Part shown: positions 1-8,272 of the stretch, piece by piece | Position numbering within the stretch: the stretch's first letter is position 1 | Layout of the letters: each line of letters starts with the position of its first letter | From: an uncultured Flavobacteriales bacterium | GTDB taxonomy: Bacteria; Bacteroidota; Bacteroidia; Flavobacteriales; Schleiferiaceae | Assembly (NCBI GenBank): GCA_905478295.1 | Contig: CAJQHZ010000035.1 | Coordinates: forward strand, 54,498 to 118,497 | Direction of reading: 5' to 3' | DNA: 64,000 nt | The notes under the pieces: model-generated | Databases searched by the model: none | Told to the model about the DNA's origin: nothing | What the model saw: the letters and a program-made list of their open reading frames with translations, nothing else | Program-made: the position numbers and the translations under genes

Positions 1-720
1 CTAGGTAAACCTGCGAATGAAAGACTTTCACATGATTTTGGTTATTTCAACGTTGACGCTATTCGCCCAGAAAAGGTAAAAACTGCTGAGGCGGGTTACC
101 GAGCGACTATAGGGACACGCATTTTTGTGGATGCAAATTACTATTACAGTCTTTATGATGATTTTATAGGTTACATTATAGGAGCGGATATTGAAGAAGG
201 TACAACTGCGATTGACAGACTAAAGTCATTGCAGGTCTATCGCGTTGCTGCGAATGCAACCGAGCAAGTAACGACTCAAGGCTTTAGTATTGGTATGAAC
301 ACATTTGTCGGTGATTATCAGACTTTAACTGGTAATTACAGCTGGAATAAACTTACCTCTGCAGTTACAGATCCTATAGTACCGGCCTTTAATACACCAG
401 AGCACAAGTTCAATCTAGGATGGAATATTCGTAATTACCCATGGAAGAATGATAATTCAAAGCTTATTGGTGCTGGTGTGAATTACAAATGGGTTGAGGG
501 TTTTATATTTGAAGGATCGCCCCAATTTACAGGCTCTATACCCTCTTACGGCTTATGTGACGCACAAGTATCACTGACGCGAATAAAAGAAAACTCAGAT
601 AAAAAGCGTACCATTACATATAAATTAGGCGCTAGTAACGTCCTAAACAATAAAGTATATCAAGTATTTGGGGGGCCTTTAGTTGGGAGGTTGGCCTATC
701 TAAGTATTCAAATTAATTAA
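1..720 (+). CDS. TonB-dependent receptor, C-terminal part (5' end outside the window)
   Basis: The reading frame is open from base 1 and ends with a TAA at 718-720, giving 239 residues of the C-terminal beta-barrel of a TonB-dependent outer-membrane receptor. Visible features are the PEKVKTAEAGYR motif typical of the barrel region (often xPExxxxxExGY in this family), alternating aromatic strands such as ANYYYSLYDDF, a NNKVYQV/FGGP segment and a last strand ending in I-Q-I-N instead of the usual terminal aromatic residue. The plug and TonB box lie upstream of the window. The family imports siderophores, vitamins, peptides or glycans; the substrate cannot be read from this fragment. The next gene, encoding a secreted hydrolase-like protein, starts about 20 bases downstream on the same strand and is probably co-transcribed. 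Confidence 0.85.
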   Translation, partial: LGKPANERLSHDFGYFNVDAIRPEKVKTAEAGYRATIGTRIFVDANYYYSLYDDFIGYIIGADIEEGTTAIDRLKSLQVYRVAANATEQVTTQGFSIGMNTFVGDYQTLTGNYSWNKLTSAVTDPIVPAFNTPEHKFNLGWNIRNYPWKNDNSKLIGAGVNYKWVEGFIFEGSPQFTGSIPSYGLCDAQVSLTRIKENSDKKRTITYKLGASNVLNNKVYQVFGGPLVGRLAYLSIQIN

Positions 721-742
721 CCTCTCTTTTAAGAACATGCCT

Positions 743-2326
743 ATGAAAAAGATTACTTTTTTACTCTGTACATTGCTGTTTTCAGTAACCGTAGTAGCAC
801 AACGCTACACCACTGAAATATTCAATGACAATGAAATTATTGTATCCTCAGATGTCAGTTATGGTGTCAATTTCAACCCTTACATAGATTCTGCATTGCT
901 TGGAGGAACGAATCTTCAACCGTTACAAGCAGACTTTTATATGCCTTCTCCTGCTGTAGATACAGTGACGAATCGTCCAGTTGTTATTGTATGGCATACA
1001 GGTTCATTCCTACCAAAAGGGATAAACGGCTCACCACTTGGAACGCGTCAAGACAGTGCGGTTGTCGAAATGTGTAGCCGATTTGCTAAGATGGGATATG
1101 TAAGTATTGCAGCCTCTTACCGCTTAGGTTGGTTGGCAAACAGTACCAATTTAGATGTACGCCGCGGTAGTAACTTATTAGCTGTGTATTACTCTATCCA
1201 AGATGCGAAAGCTTTAGTTCGCTTTTTGAACTTAACAGGAGGGATGAATAATCCTTTCGGTATTGATGCTAGCAAAACTATTATGGTGGGTCAAGGTTCA
1301 GGTGGATATTTGACATTTGCATATGCGACTATAGACAAACATTCAGAAGTCGCAGGGCCAAATAAATTTAAGTATCAGGATTCAACCGGCATCTTCGGTC
1401 AGCCTGTACTTCCAGGCGACCCTTACGTAGATACGTCTATCGTAGGTGATATCGACGGCTTTGGTGCAGAGGTAGTAATTACCGGTCAGAATACCTTAGG
1501 CTTACCAACAATGGACTATAGCTCTCCTGGTCGTAACTATATTAATCATCCAGGTATGCCGGATGATATTCTTATGACTATCAATATGGGAGGCGCTATG
1601 GGAGATGGTGCTTGGTTGGAACAAGGTGATGTTCCGATGCTGAGTATCCATAGCAAATTTGATTTCTTTGCACCATATGATACAGGTATGGTTTACGTAC
1701 CAATCGGTGCTCAATTCTTTGCAGTAGTTAGCGTTACTGGATCATACGGAGCAATTAAAGCGGCCAACGCATTCGGGAATAATGATGTATTCTTAGACGA
1801 AAACTATACCGATGCAGTTTGGGTAGACCAACAAGCAACTAATCCTACAGGTGAAGAGTGTCTATATACTGTTGAAATTCCTCCGGCGCAAGCAGCAACT
1901 CCATGGATTGTTCATACTTCTCCTTGGAATTGGTATGATCCAAATGATCCGAATATTACATCAACTGATGCAAATCCAAATGTGAAGAGTACTTCAATAG
2001 CTTGGATGGATACGGTTATGTCATTCATAGTACCACGTATGGCTACTGTACTTCAAGCAGAAGGGGTACCGGCAGGTATCGTTGAAACGACGCAAACGTT
2101 CAAGGTTTATCCAAACCCAGCCTCTGATGTTGTGGCCATTAAAGGAACGAATGGCAGCACGTTTACAAGTGTACAAGCTTTCGACATAACCGGTAGAGTA
2201 GTGTACGCTTCGGATGCCACTGGCAACAGTTTAAGCATTGATGTGTCGAATTGGAATAATGGAATCTATTTGGTGCAAATAGCTACCGAAAATGGTGTCC
2301 AAGTCAAACGCATCGTCGTAAACTAA
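743..2326 (+). CDS. Secreted alpha/beta-hydrolase-fold protein with T9SS C-terminal sorting domain
   Basis: Start chosen at the second of two in-frame ATGs (737 and 743), because it gives a clean signal peptide: MKK, hydrophobic core, then VVAQ. The body looks like an esterase/lipase: an HTGSF oxyanion-type loop near residue 85, the strand-turn IMVGQGSGG near residues 181-188, an acidic-residue loop SIHSKFD and a late His in WIVHTSP. The last ~75 residues are a type A T9SS sorting domain (KVYPNPASD, FDITGRVVY, NNGIYLVQI, KRIVVN), so the protein should be exported by the PorSS and anchored to, or released from, the cell surface. Oddity: in the nucleophile elbow GxSxG the position expected to be Ser appears to be Gly (GQGSGG), with Ser one place later. 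It may therefore be inactive or may use a shifted residue. Substrate unknown. Confidence 0.8.
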   Translation: MKKITFLLCTLLFSVTVVAQRYTTEIFNDNEIIVSSDVSYGVNFNPYIDSALLGGTNLQPLQADFYMPSPAVDTVTNRPVVIVWHTGSFLPKGINGSPLGTRQDSAVVEMCSRFAKMGYVSIAASYRLGWLANSTNLDVRRGSNLLAVYYSIQDAKALVRFLNLTGGMNNPFGIDASKTIMVGQGSGGYLTFAYATIDKHSEVAGPNKFKYQDSTGIFGQPVLPGDPYVDTSIVGDIDGFGAEVVITGQNTLGLPTMDYSSPGRNYINHPGMPDDILMTINMGGAMGDGAWLEQGDVPMLSIHSKFDFFAPYDTGMVYVPIGAQFFAVVSVTGSYGAIKAANAFGNNDVFLDENYTDAVWVDQQATNPTGEECLYTVEIPPAQAATPWIVHTSPWNWYDPNDPNITSTDANPNVKSTSIAWMDTVMSFIVPRMATVLQAEGVPAGIVETTQTFKVYPNPASDVVAIKGTNGSTFTSVQAFDITGRVVYASDATGNSLSIDVSNWNNGIYLVQIATENGVQVKRIVVN

Positions 2327-2350
2327 ACGACCGCGCTTAATGTTAATAGA

Positions 2351-2382
2351 GTCCTCATACGAACGTATGGGGACTTTTTTTT
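2351..2382 (+). terminator. Rho-independent terminator after the secreted hydrolase gene
   Basis: Arms GTCCTCATAC (2351-2360) and GTATGGGGAC (2365-2374) pair over 10 positions with one G-U, separated by a GAAC loop and followed by eight T's (2375-2382). It ends the transcript coming from the TonB receptor and hydrolase genes. Confidence 0.85.
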
Positions 2383-2386
2383 GCCA

Positions 2387-2394
2387 TAGATTTG
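2387..2394 (+). promoter_or_regulatory. Possible -7 promoter element for the aminotransferase gene
   Basis: TAGATTTG matches the Bacteroidota -7 consensus TAnnTTTG, lies just after the terminator and 21 bases before the ATG at 2416. No TTG is found at the expected upstream spacing, so this is a partial match only. Confidence 0.35.
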
Positions 2395-2415
2395 CCCACG
2401 ATAAAGGAAACCCAA

Positions 2416-3261
2416 ATGATTAATTTCAATACGCAACTTCAAGAACTCGAGAAACTACCCATTACAGCTTTAGCTCGTGCAGCACGTTATGGCGATGGTG
2501 TCTTTGAGACCATCAGGATGCGTGAGGGTAAATTGCTCTTCATAGAAGATCACTATTTCCGATTGATGGCCAGTATGCGTATTCTACGCATGGCAATCCC
2601 TATGGAGTTTACTCCAGAATTCATTGTGGATCAATCATTGAGGCTTGCTGAGGAACGCGGATTTGAAAACGGTCGCTTGCGATTACAAATCGTTCGCAGC
2701 GGAGGTGGTACTTATACGCCAAATAGTAATACGATTGATTGGTGGATGGAGTTGGACCCGCTCGAGACGAAGGACTACGTTTTAAATAACGTAGGCTTGA
2801 AAGTGGAGCTTTTTAAAGATCATTACGTACAACCAGGGCTACTATCTACATTAAAAAGTAGCAATGCCTTGCCCTATGTTTTAGGAAGCATTTATGCCCA
2901 AGAGAATCAATTCGATGCGGTTCTTTTAGTTAATGATGCTAAGCGATTGGTCGAAGCGAATTACGGGAATGTTTTTCTAGTTCAAGGCGACATTCTACGC
3001 ACCGCCCCTTTAGAAGATGGCGCATTACGAGGCATTTTTAGGAAGAATGTACTCGATTGGGCGAAGGAAATAGGACTCGAAGTACAAGAGGCCTCAATTA
3101 ACCCATTTGACTTACAAAAAGCGGATGAAGTTTGGATCACAAATACAATTCGCGGTATTCAGTGGGTTGAGCAGTACCGTAAAAAGACATTTGGTGCAAG
3201 CAAAGCGAAAGAGATGATTGATATGATCAACCGGAAGCTCAATGTCTTAGGTGCCCTTTAA
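2416..3261 (+). CDS. Class IV PLP-dependent aminotransferase (branched-chain aminotransferase / aminodeoxychorismate lyase type)
   Basis: A 281-residue fold-type IV PLP enzyme. The first in-frame initiator is a TTG at 2392, but ATG 2416 is preferred: it is preceded by an AAGGAAA purine stretch and gives an N-terminus (MINFNTQL) that leads directly into the conserved RYGDGVFETIR segment. Lys147 in LKSSNALPYV is the expected Schiff-base lysine, and Glu180 in VEANYGNVFLV is the usual PLP ring-nitrogen partner. GALRGIFRKNVL and EVWITNTIRGI are the late conserved motifs. Length and motifs fit both branched-chain amino acid transaminases and 4-amino-4-deoxychorismate lyase (PabC, folate pathway), and sequence alone does not separate them. 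It overlaps the convergent yqgE-like gene by 4 bases. Confidence 0.82.
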   Translation: MINFNTQLQELEKLPITALARAARYGDGVFETIRMREGKLLFIEDHYFRLMASMRILRMAIPMEFTPEFIVDQSLRLAEERGFENGRLRLQIVRSGGGTYTPNSNTIDWWMELDPLETKDYVLNNVGLKVELFKDHYVQPGLLSTLKSSNALPYVLGSIYAQENQFDAVLLVNDAKRLVEANYGNVFLVQGDILRTAPLEDGALRGIFRKNVLDWAKEIGLEVQEASINPFDLQKADEVWITNTIRGIQWVEQYRKKTFGASKAKEMIDMINRKLNVLGAL

Positions 3262-3821
3262 TTCATCCAAGGATCTTCTGGTGCATTAGCCCATAGTGCG
3301 AACTCGCCACCCAATGTCTTCATGTATTTACGCCACGCCTCACTAGTAAGCTCTAGTGGTTCTATTTCAAATGGAGGTTTCAGTACAATCCAAGTCCCTT
3401 GACTAATTTCTTCCTCAAGTTGACCAGCGGCCCAACCACTATAACCTAAGAAAAACTTGCATCGTACCGATTCAAGATTCAACTCTCGAGCAGTTCTAAT
3501 GGCTTCTTGTAAAACCGTATAATCTCCACCTAAATACAGGCCATTCCCGGCTTGCTTTGCACCGTTTAGCGTATCCATCGTATGTAAATAAAAGAGCGCA
3601 TCTTGCTCTACAGGTCCACCGTAATAGATAGGGTCCTCGCCAGGAAGTTGATTCATAAAGTCTTGTGCAAGGAGGGAAGAGTTCTTATTAAGAGTGAATC
3701 CAAGCGAACCGTCTTTACCGTGAGCTGTTAGGTATACAACCGATTGCTCAAAAAAGCCATCACCGATAAGCGGTTTAGAAATTAAGAGTACGCCTTTTTG
3801 TGGACGGTTTTTGTTTTGCAT
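3258..3821 (-). CDS. YqgE/AlgH family protein
   Basis: 187 residues; belongs to the YqgE/AlgH family, recognised by GVLLISKPLIGDGFFEQSVVYL at the N-terminus, SLGFTLNK, the YYGGPV segment and FLGYSGWAAGQLEEEI. This is full family length. The family is widespread in Proteobacteria and Bacteroidota; its biochemical role is not established (alginate regulation was suggested for AlgH in Pseudomonas). It is transcribed divergently from pdxH with only 17 bases between the two starts, and converges on the aminotransferase gene with a 4-base overlap of stop codons. Confidence 0.85.
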   Translation of the reverse strand: MQNKNRPQKGVLLISKPLIGDGFFEQSVVYLTAHGKDGSLGFTLNKNSSLLAQDFMNQLPGEDPIYYGGPVEQDALFYLHTMDTLNGAKQAGNGLYLGGDYTVLQEAIRTARELNLESVRCKFFLGYSGWAAGQLEEEISQGTWIVLKPPFEIEPLELTSEAWRKYMKTLGGEFALWANAPEDPWMN

Positions 3822-3838
3822 TACACTAATTTAGTAGC

Positions 3839-4477
3839 ATGGATTTACATAACATTCGCGAAGATTATAAGTTCGATTCATTGCTTGAAGCGAATCTACA
3901 GAAAAACCCTATTGATCAATTTAAAGATTGGTTTGAGAGTTATCAACTTTTAAGAGTAAAAGATGCCAATGCGATGGCAATTGCTACTGTAGATGGAAAC
4001 GGTATACCCCAGAATAGAATTGTGTTGTTGAAAGAGGTGCGTAAAGATGGTTTGGTATTTTATACGAACTATGCATCAAACAAGGGGCAACAACTTATTG
4101 AGAATCCAAATATCAGTTCGCTTTTCTATTGGCGCGAACAAGAGCGTCAAATACGTATTACAGGAACGGTAAGTAAACTTGATGAGCAAGAGAACGAGAA
4201 GTATTTCAAGACGAGACCCTGGCTTAGTCAAATAGGTGCGGCCGCTTCTGACCAAAGCAAGCCGATAGAAGATAGGAATGCGCTAGAAGCGAAGTTTAAT
4301 GAATTTCAGCAACATTATCCTGAGGGAAGTGCTGTTCCTAAGCCGGAATCTTGGGGTGGGTTCTTAATTTCTCCTGAAACTTTTGAGTTTTGGCAGGGTA
4401 GGTCTGGTAGGCTCCACGATCGAATCATCTACACGGTTATGGATGGGGAATGGTCCACCAAACGGTTACAGCCTTAG
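3839..4477 (+). CDS. pdxH: Pyridoxamine/pyridoxine 5'-phosphate oxidase
   Basis: 212 residues, normal length for PdxH, the FMN-dependent oxidase that makes pyridoxal 5'-phosphate in the cytoplasm. Diagnostic segments are MAIATVDGNGIPQNRIVLLK (substrate/FMN loop), FYTNYASNKGQQL, the FYWREQERQIRITG strand and the C-terminal signature WGGFLISPETFEFWQGRSGRLHDR; the final LQP is the conserved PdxH terminus. It neighbours a PLP-dependent aminotransferase gene on the same strand, but yqgE lies between them, so no operon is implied. The gene is followed by a strong hairpin terminator shared with the convergent HU gene. Confidence 0.95.
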   Translation: MDLHNIREDYKFDSLLEANLQKNPIDQFKDWFESYQLLRVKDANAMAIATVDGNGIPQNRIVLLKEVRKDGLVFYTNYASNKGQQLIENPNISSLFYWREQERQIRITGTVSKLDEQENEKYFKTRPWLSQIGAAASDQSKPIEDRNALEAKFNEFQQHYPEGSAVPKPESWGGFLISPETFEFWQGRSGRLHDRIIYTVMDGEWSTKRLQP

Positions 4478-4490
4478 CGTATGGGCAAAA

Positions 4491-4520
4491 AAAAATGCCT
4501 TCCCGAAGGAAGGCATTTTG
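4491..4520. terminator. Bidirectional terminator between pdxH and the HU gene
   Basis: Perfect stem ATGCCTTCC (4495-4503) / GGAAGGCAT (4508-4516) with loop CGAA, extended by A's on the left and TTTT on the right, so it carries a T-run on either strand. It fits termination of both convergent genes. Confidence 0.9.
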
Positions 4521-4540
4521 ATAAGGTATAAGTCCTAAGA

Positions 4541-4810
4541 TTAGAGCTTACCGTTTAGGTCAGCACCAGCCTTAAACTTAGCTACATTCTTAGCAGCGAT
4601 TTTGATTACTGCACCAGTTTGTGGGTTACGACCATCACGAGCTGCACGTGCAGATACAGAGAAAGAACCGAAACCTACTAGAGATACACGGCCACCGCCT
4701 GCTAGTGTAGAACCTACGTTACCAGTAAAAGAATCCAAAGCTGATTTAGCTTGTGCTTTAGAGATGCCAGCGTCTGCTGCCATTGCGTCGATCAATTGTG
4801 CTTTGTTCAT
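4541..4810 (-). CDS. HU/IHF family histone-like DNA-binding protein
   Basis: 89 residues, the length of a canonical HU subunit. Starts MNKAQLIDAMAADAGISKAQA, contains GGGRVSLVGFGSFSV (beta-arm base) and the RDGRNPQTGAVIKI DNA-binding signature at the arm, and ends ADLNGKL. It binds DNA as a dimer and compacts or bends it. A textbook Bacteroidota promoter lies 40-70 bases upstream (4850-4879), giving an untranslated leader of about 35 bases, consistent with a highly expressed monocistronic gene. The strong terminator at 4491-4520 ends it. Confidence 0.95.
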   Translation of the reverse strand: MNKAQLIDAMAADAGISKAQAKSALDSFTGNVGSTLAGGGRVSLVGFGSFSVSARAARDGRNPQTGAVIKIAAKNVAKFKAGADLNGKL

Positions 4811-4849
4811 TGCAATTAGTTTTTAGTTGTTATTAATACGAATGCTTAT

Positions 4850-4879
4850 CAAATATAGCCGAAAATTGCTTCTATGCAA
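4850..4879 (-). promoter_or_regulatory. Bacteroidota sigma-A type promoter for the HU gene
   Basis: On the minus strand: TTG (4879-4877), exactly 19 bases, then TATATTTG (4857-4850). This is a full match to the Bacteroidota -33 TTG / -7 TAnnTTTG consensus. The transcription start would be near 4843. The 153-base gap 4811-4963 contains nothing else that I can name. Confidence 0.8.
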
Positions 4880-4963
4880 GTGTTTTCGGGCCTTCAGCCA
4901 AAAAAAGTTAATAACTAAGCGAAATTATTCACAATCAGCTAAAAAACTGAGATTAAAAACTTA

Positions 4964-5893
4964 TTAAATCAGTGGTAATTCATCTATTTGCATGCCATTA
5001 GCAAAGTCTTTTCCTGACATTTGGCGCTTTCCAGCAGCTTTAATAGACGTGATTTCGATATTTCCTTTGGAATATTTAAGGAATAAACCGCCCTTTAATC
5101 GAAATAATACTGGATTAATACTGCTTATTTCGGCTGCACATACTGCGGCATTAATGAATTTATAATCTCCAAAATAGGCACCCGGAAACGGACTCAAACC
5201 TTTAATTTGACTTATGATTTGACTGGGAGATTTGGTAAAGTCTAGACGACAGTTTTCCCTATTTAATTTGGGAGCGTGTGTGGCAAGTTCACTGCTTTGG
5301 GATTGAAGTGTACATTGTCCCTTAAAAATTGAATGAACCGTATCCACTACTAAGTCGGCTCCTAAAGGCATCATTGCATCATGAAGTTCCCCTGCAGTCC
5401 ATTTGTCTTCTATATGTATATCTGATTGTCGGATGATAGAACCAGTATCTATATCCTTATCTAGAAAAAAGGTGGTTACACCGGTTTTCGTTTCTCCATT
5501 AATGATGGCCCAATTAATAGGCGCGGCCCCTCTGTACGCAGGTAGCAATGAACCATGAAGATTAAACGTACCAAACGGAGGCATATTCCAAACCGCTTCC
5601 GGTAACATCCTGAATGCGACTACTATAAATAGATCCGCATTAAAAGCAGCCAATTCAGCGAGGAACGCCGTATCCTTTAGCGATGTTGGTTGAAGTACAG
5701 GAATACCAAAGTCATTCGCCGCTTTCTTCACGGCACTCTCATTCAGTTTCCTACCACGCCCGGCCGGTTTATCCGCCACAGTGACCACAGCAACTACAGA
5801 GATGTTGGCTTGAATCAATGCCTTCAATGGAGCTACCGCGAACTCCGGCGTTCCCATATATATTACGCTTTTATCCAAATTTTCTAAGCTCAT
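4964..5893 (-). CDS. fmt: Methionyl-tRNA formyltransferase
   Basis: 309 residues, normal for Fmt, which formylates initiator Met-tRNA with 10-formyl-THF. The N-terminal Rossmann domain begins VIYMGTPEFAV; the catalytic signature is FNLHGSLLPAYRGAAPINWAI (His and the SLLP loop that contacts formyl-THF), followed by GVTTFFLDKDIDTGSII. The C-terminal OB-like tRNA-binding domain starts around residue 210 (KLNRENCRLDF; GLSPFPGAYF). It overlaps the upstream recQ-type gene by 23 bases on the same strand, so translation is probably coupled in a recQ-fmt operon, an arrangement common in flavobacteria. Confidence 0.96.
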   Translation of the reverse strand: MSLENLDKSVIYMGTPEFAVAPLKALIQANISVVAVVTVADKPAGRGRKLNESAVKKAANDFGIPVLQPTSLKDTAFLAELAAFNADLFIVVAFRMLPEAVWNMPPFGTFNLHGSLLPAYRGAAPINWAIINGETKTGVTTFFLDKDIDTGSIIRQSDIHIEDKWTAGELHDAMMPLGADLVVDTVHSIFKGQCTLQSQSSELATHAPKLNRENCRLDFTKSPSQIISQIKGLSPFPGAYFGDYKFINAAVCAAEISSINPVLFRLKGGLFLKYSKGNIEITSIKAAGKRQMSGKDFANGMQIDELPLI

Positions 5894-7676
5894 CTACTGA
5901 ACAATTTAAATCAAACCAAATATCGTCAATTGTATTCCCTTTGGAAAGGAGCTGTTTTACTTTGTGCTCATCGGGATAATGGTCATGTAAACACCTACTG
6001 CATTTCCCGCAAGGTTGCACATGAGTATCCTGGCCAAAGTACTTTGATAATTCAATAAAGATGCATTCTTCGCTTTCCAATAATGACAGCATGGCTTGAG
6101 CTCTTTCAACCTTACTTTGAAGCCAACTGTCTAAAAATGATTTTGGAAAATGCAGGTGCTTCTTATGGGGCCTAGGATCCATAAGGGTGATAGAACTACC
6201 GGATGTTTCGGGGAGGTACTTTATAAGACCTTTCTCTTCGAAGTATGAAAGCCTCCGTTCAAACTGCTCAGGGGTAAGCATAGCGATAGCCGCACATTTC
6301 TTGAGATGAATACGAGCGGGTTGGTGTATGGCGTGCGGATATAAGCGCAGTAGTTGTATGAGCAGTTCTCCCTCTTGTCGTTCTAATTTTTCCCATTGCA
6401 GGGGTTTGCTAGTAAACTCTAAGGCCGGCCAAACTTGACTACTTTCTTGAAATTGCCAATAGCCTCTATGTTGAAGTAATTTTATGTAGGATAAGGCCTC
6501 AGGTACACTCATTCTAAAATCATTTGCCATAGCAACAATACTAAAGGGATAAGTAGTGTCCTCACCTGTACCTACCGCAATTTGAAACCTACTACAAAAT
6601 CGATTGTAGAACTCCAGAGCATTCACGGGATTCGGTAAATCCGTTATTTGTTTCTGTAACCTTGCTACATCTTGCTGATGAAAAAGTAGGTACGCCAAAG
6701 CTTCTTGACCTCCGCGACCACCTCTGCCAACTTCTTGGTAGTATCCTTCTAAAGTATCGGGTACGTCCCAATGCACAACCCAGTTGACATCGCTTTTATC
6801 GATACCCATGCCGAAAGCCGTGGTACTAACTATCATTCTAAGGTGATTCGAAAGCCAGTCATTTTGTAGCTGTTCTTTTTCGTCTGGTAATAAACCAGCA
6901 TGATAGTAGTCTGCGGACTGACCATTGTTCTTAAGTAGTTCTGCTAAAGATTCGCAACTTCGTCTAGTTTTAGCGTAAATAATACCTGTACCCTCTAAAC
7001 GCGCGAGTAGTCGAAACAGTTGTCGCTCTTTATTAGGAGTGAATTTTATGTGCAGATTAAGATTAGCTCTTCGAATAGAGTCTTCAAACACCTTTGCATT
7101 CGGTATAAGTAAAGCCTCGGCTAAATCTTTTTTTACTTTAGGAGTCGCTGATGCAGTTAAGGCTAGAACGGGAACATCAGGCTTCAATGTTCTAAGAATA
7201 TTTACGTTTAGGTACGATGGTCGAAAGTCGAAACCCCATTGCGAAATACAATGAGCTTCATCTATAGCTATTAAGCCAATATCTGCATGCTTTATGTATT
7301 CCTGGAACAATTCACTGTTCAGTCGCTCGGGAGCAACAAAAGCAAACTTATACTGGCCAAACCGTATGTTTCTAAAAGCTTCGTCTAGTTTACGTGGAGT
7401 GTAAGAACCTTTAAAATGATAGCTTTTAATTCCACGGTCCTCAAGACCTTTTTGTTGGTCACTCATTAGAGCTACTAACGGACTAATAACAAGAGTAACA
7501 CCCGGTAGTACTAAACCTGGAACTTGATAACATATAGATTTTCCGCCACCTGTAGGTAGCAGTCCTATAGTATCATGGCCGCTTAAGATTTGCGCAATGA
7601 TATCGGCTTGCAATCCACGAAACCCGGGGTAGCCCCAATACGTTTTTAGTACATCAAGTGCCTTTTCTTTACTCAT
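5871..7676 (-). CDS. recQ: RecQ family ATP-dependent DNA helicase (short form)
   Basis: 601 residues. Superfamily 2 motifs in order: Walker A PTGGGKS (41-47), ISPLVALM, DEAH (139-142), TASATP (176-181), AFGMGIDK (287-294) and motif VI QEVGRGGRGG (314-323). A RecQ-type zinc cluster near the C-terminus (C-I-F-I..., then CGKC and SRC) is present; no HRDC domain is visible, so it is shorter than E. coli RecQ at the C-terminal end. It unwinds 3'-to-5' and acts in recombination repair. Oddity: motif VI, normally GRAGRDG, reads GRGGRGG; both arginines are kept. It overlaps the upstream ATPase gene by 4 bases (ATGA) and fmt by 23 bases. Confidence 0.9.
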   Translation of the reverse strand: MSKEKALDVLKTYWGYPGFRGLQADIIAQILSGHDTIGLLPTGGGKSICYQVPGLVLPGVTLVISPLVALMSDQQKGLEDRGIKSYHFKGSYTPRKLDEAFRNIRFGQYKFAFVAPERLNSELFQEYIKHADIGLIAIDEAHCISQWGFDFRPSYLNVNILRTLKPDVPVLALTASATPKVKKDLAEALLIPNAKVFEDSIRRANLNLHIKFTPNKERQLFRLLARLEGTGIIYAKTRRSCESLAELLKNNGQSADYYHAGLLPDEKEQLQNDWLSNHLRMIVSTTAFGMGIDKSDVNWVVHWDVPDTLEGYYQEVGRGGRGGQEALAYLLFHQQDVARLQKQITDLPNPVNALEFYNRFCSRFQIAVGTGEDTTYPFSIVAMANDFRMSVPEALSYIKLLQHRGYWQFQESSQVWPALEFTSKPLQWEKLERQEGELLIQLLRLYPHAIHQPARIHLKKCAAIAMLTPEQFERRLSYFEEKGLIKYLPETSGSSITLMDPRPHKKHLHFPKSFLDSWLQSKVERAQAMLSLLESEECIFIELSKYFGQDTHVQPCGKCSRCLHDHYPDEHKVKQLLSKGNTIDDIWFDLNCSVDELRKFG

Positions 7677-8272
7677 ATATGTGCCTCAATAAAGGCGACA
7701 CGCTCTTCGACACTGACCATAGGTACTTCAATCAAATGATATCCTTTTTCGCGGTAGGCTCGTTTTAGGTAACCTTCCACTTCGATACAATCCTCTAACG
7801 TTTCCATACGCTGTTTATCCAGGCTATGAATCTCTGGCCAAACCGGTAAAAAGAACACCGCATCAAAATGCATTTGCTCCAATTCCTCCGACCATTGTTC
7901 TGTCAACTGCGTTTCACCTTTTATAAGATACGCGTATGCATCGAGGTTAGTACGATCATAGAAATTAATTTTTCCTAACACTGCACTTGAATATTGTTGA
8001 TTGCGCAAATGCCAAACGACCTCAGTAAAGGCATTTAAGTCCTTCCAAGGCAAAATATCTGTGCCATTATCCAGACTTTGTTGAATAATCTCACGCGCCT
8101 GTTCATGAAAAACAGGATATCCTAATGCCTCCAAAGACGCACTAAGTGTTGTTTTTCCAGTGGCGGGCGCACCCGTTATTGCAATTCTCTTCGTTTTCAA
8201 TAGGAATGAGATATCTTCGTAGAACCTCAAAAATACTTCTAATGCGCCGATTTCTTTTTGTCTTGTTGCCAC
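7673..8272 (-). CDS. AAA/P-loop NTPase (AAA_28 / NadR-kinase-like)
   Basis: 199 residues as drawn. Walker A is ITGAPATGKTTL, followed by LGYPVFHEQAREIIQ, YDRTNLDAYAYL and VFFLPVWPEI, the pattern of the AAA_28 family of small P-loop proteins related to the kinase half of NadR. The cellular substrate is unknown. Start uncertain: ATG 8272 would overlap the divergent OmpA-type gene (start 8242) by 31 bases, while a TTG at 8200 would give MKTKRIAITG, the usual distance to the P-loop in this family. Co-transcribed with recQ and fmt (ATGA overlap at 7673-7676). Confidence 0.72.
   Translation of the reverse strand: MATRQKEIGALEVFLRFYEDISFLLKTKRIAITGAPATGKTTLSASLEALGYPVFHEQAREIIQQSLDNGTDILPWKDLNAFTEVVWHLRNQQYSSAVLGKINFYDRTNLDAYAYLIKGETQLTEQWSEELEQMHFDAVFFLPVWPEIHSLDKQRMETLEDCIEVEGYLKRAYREKGYHLIEVPMVSVEERVAFIEAHI

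Noticed and set aside
4602..4826. Open frame opposite the HU gene
   Set aside because: Shadow of the real gene in another frame; low-complexity composition and no start context. The many similar antisense frames through the window were left out for the same reason.
8146..8241. Earlier start for the OmpA-type gene
   Set aside because: Adds 32 residues before the signal peptide and is antisense to the P-loop region of the ATPase gene.
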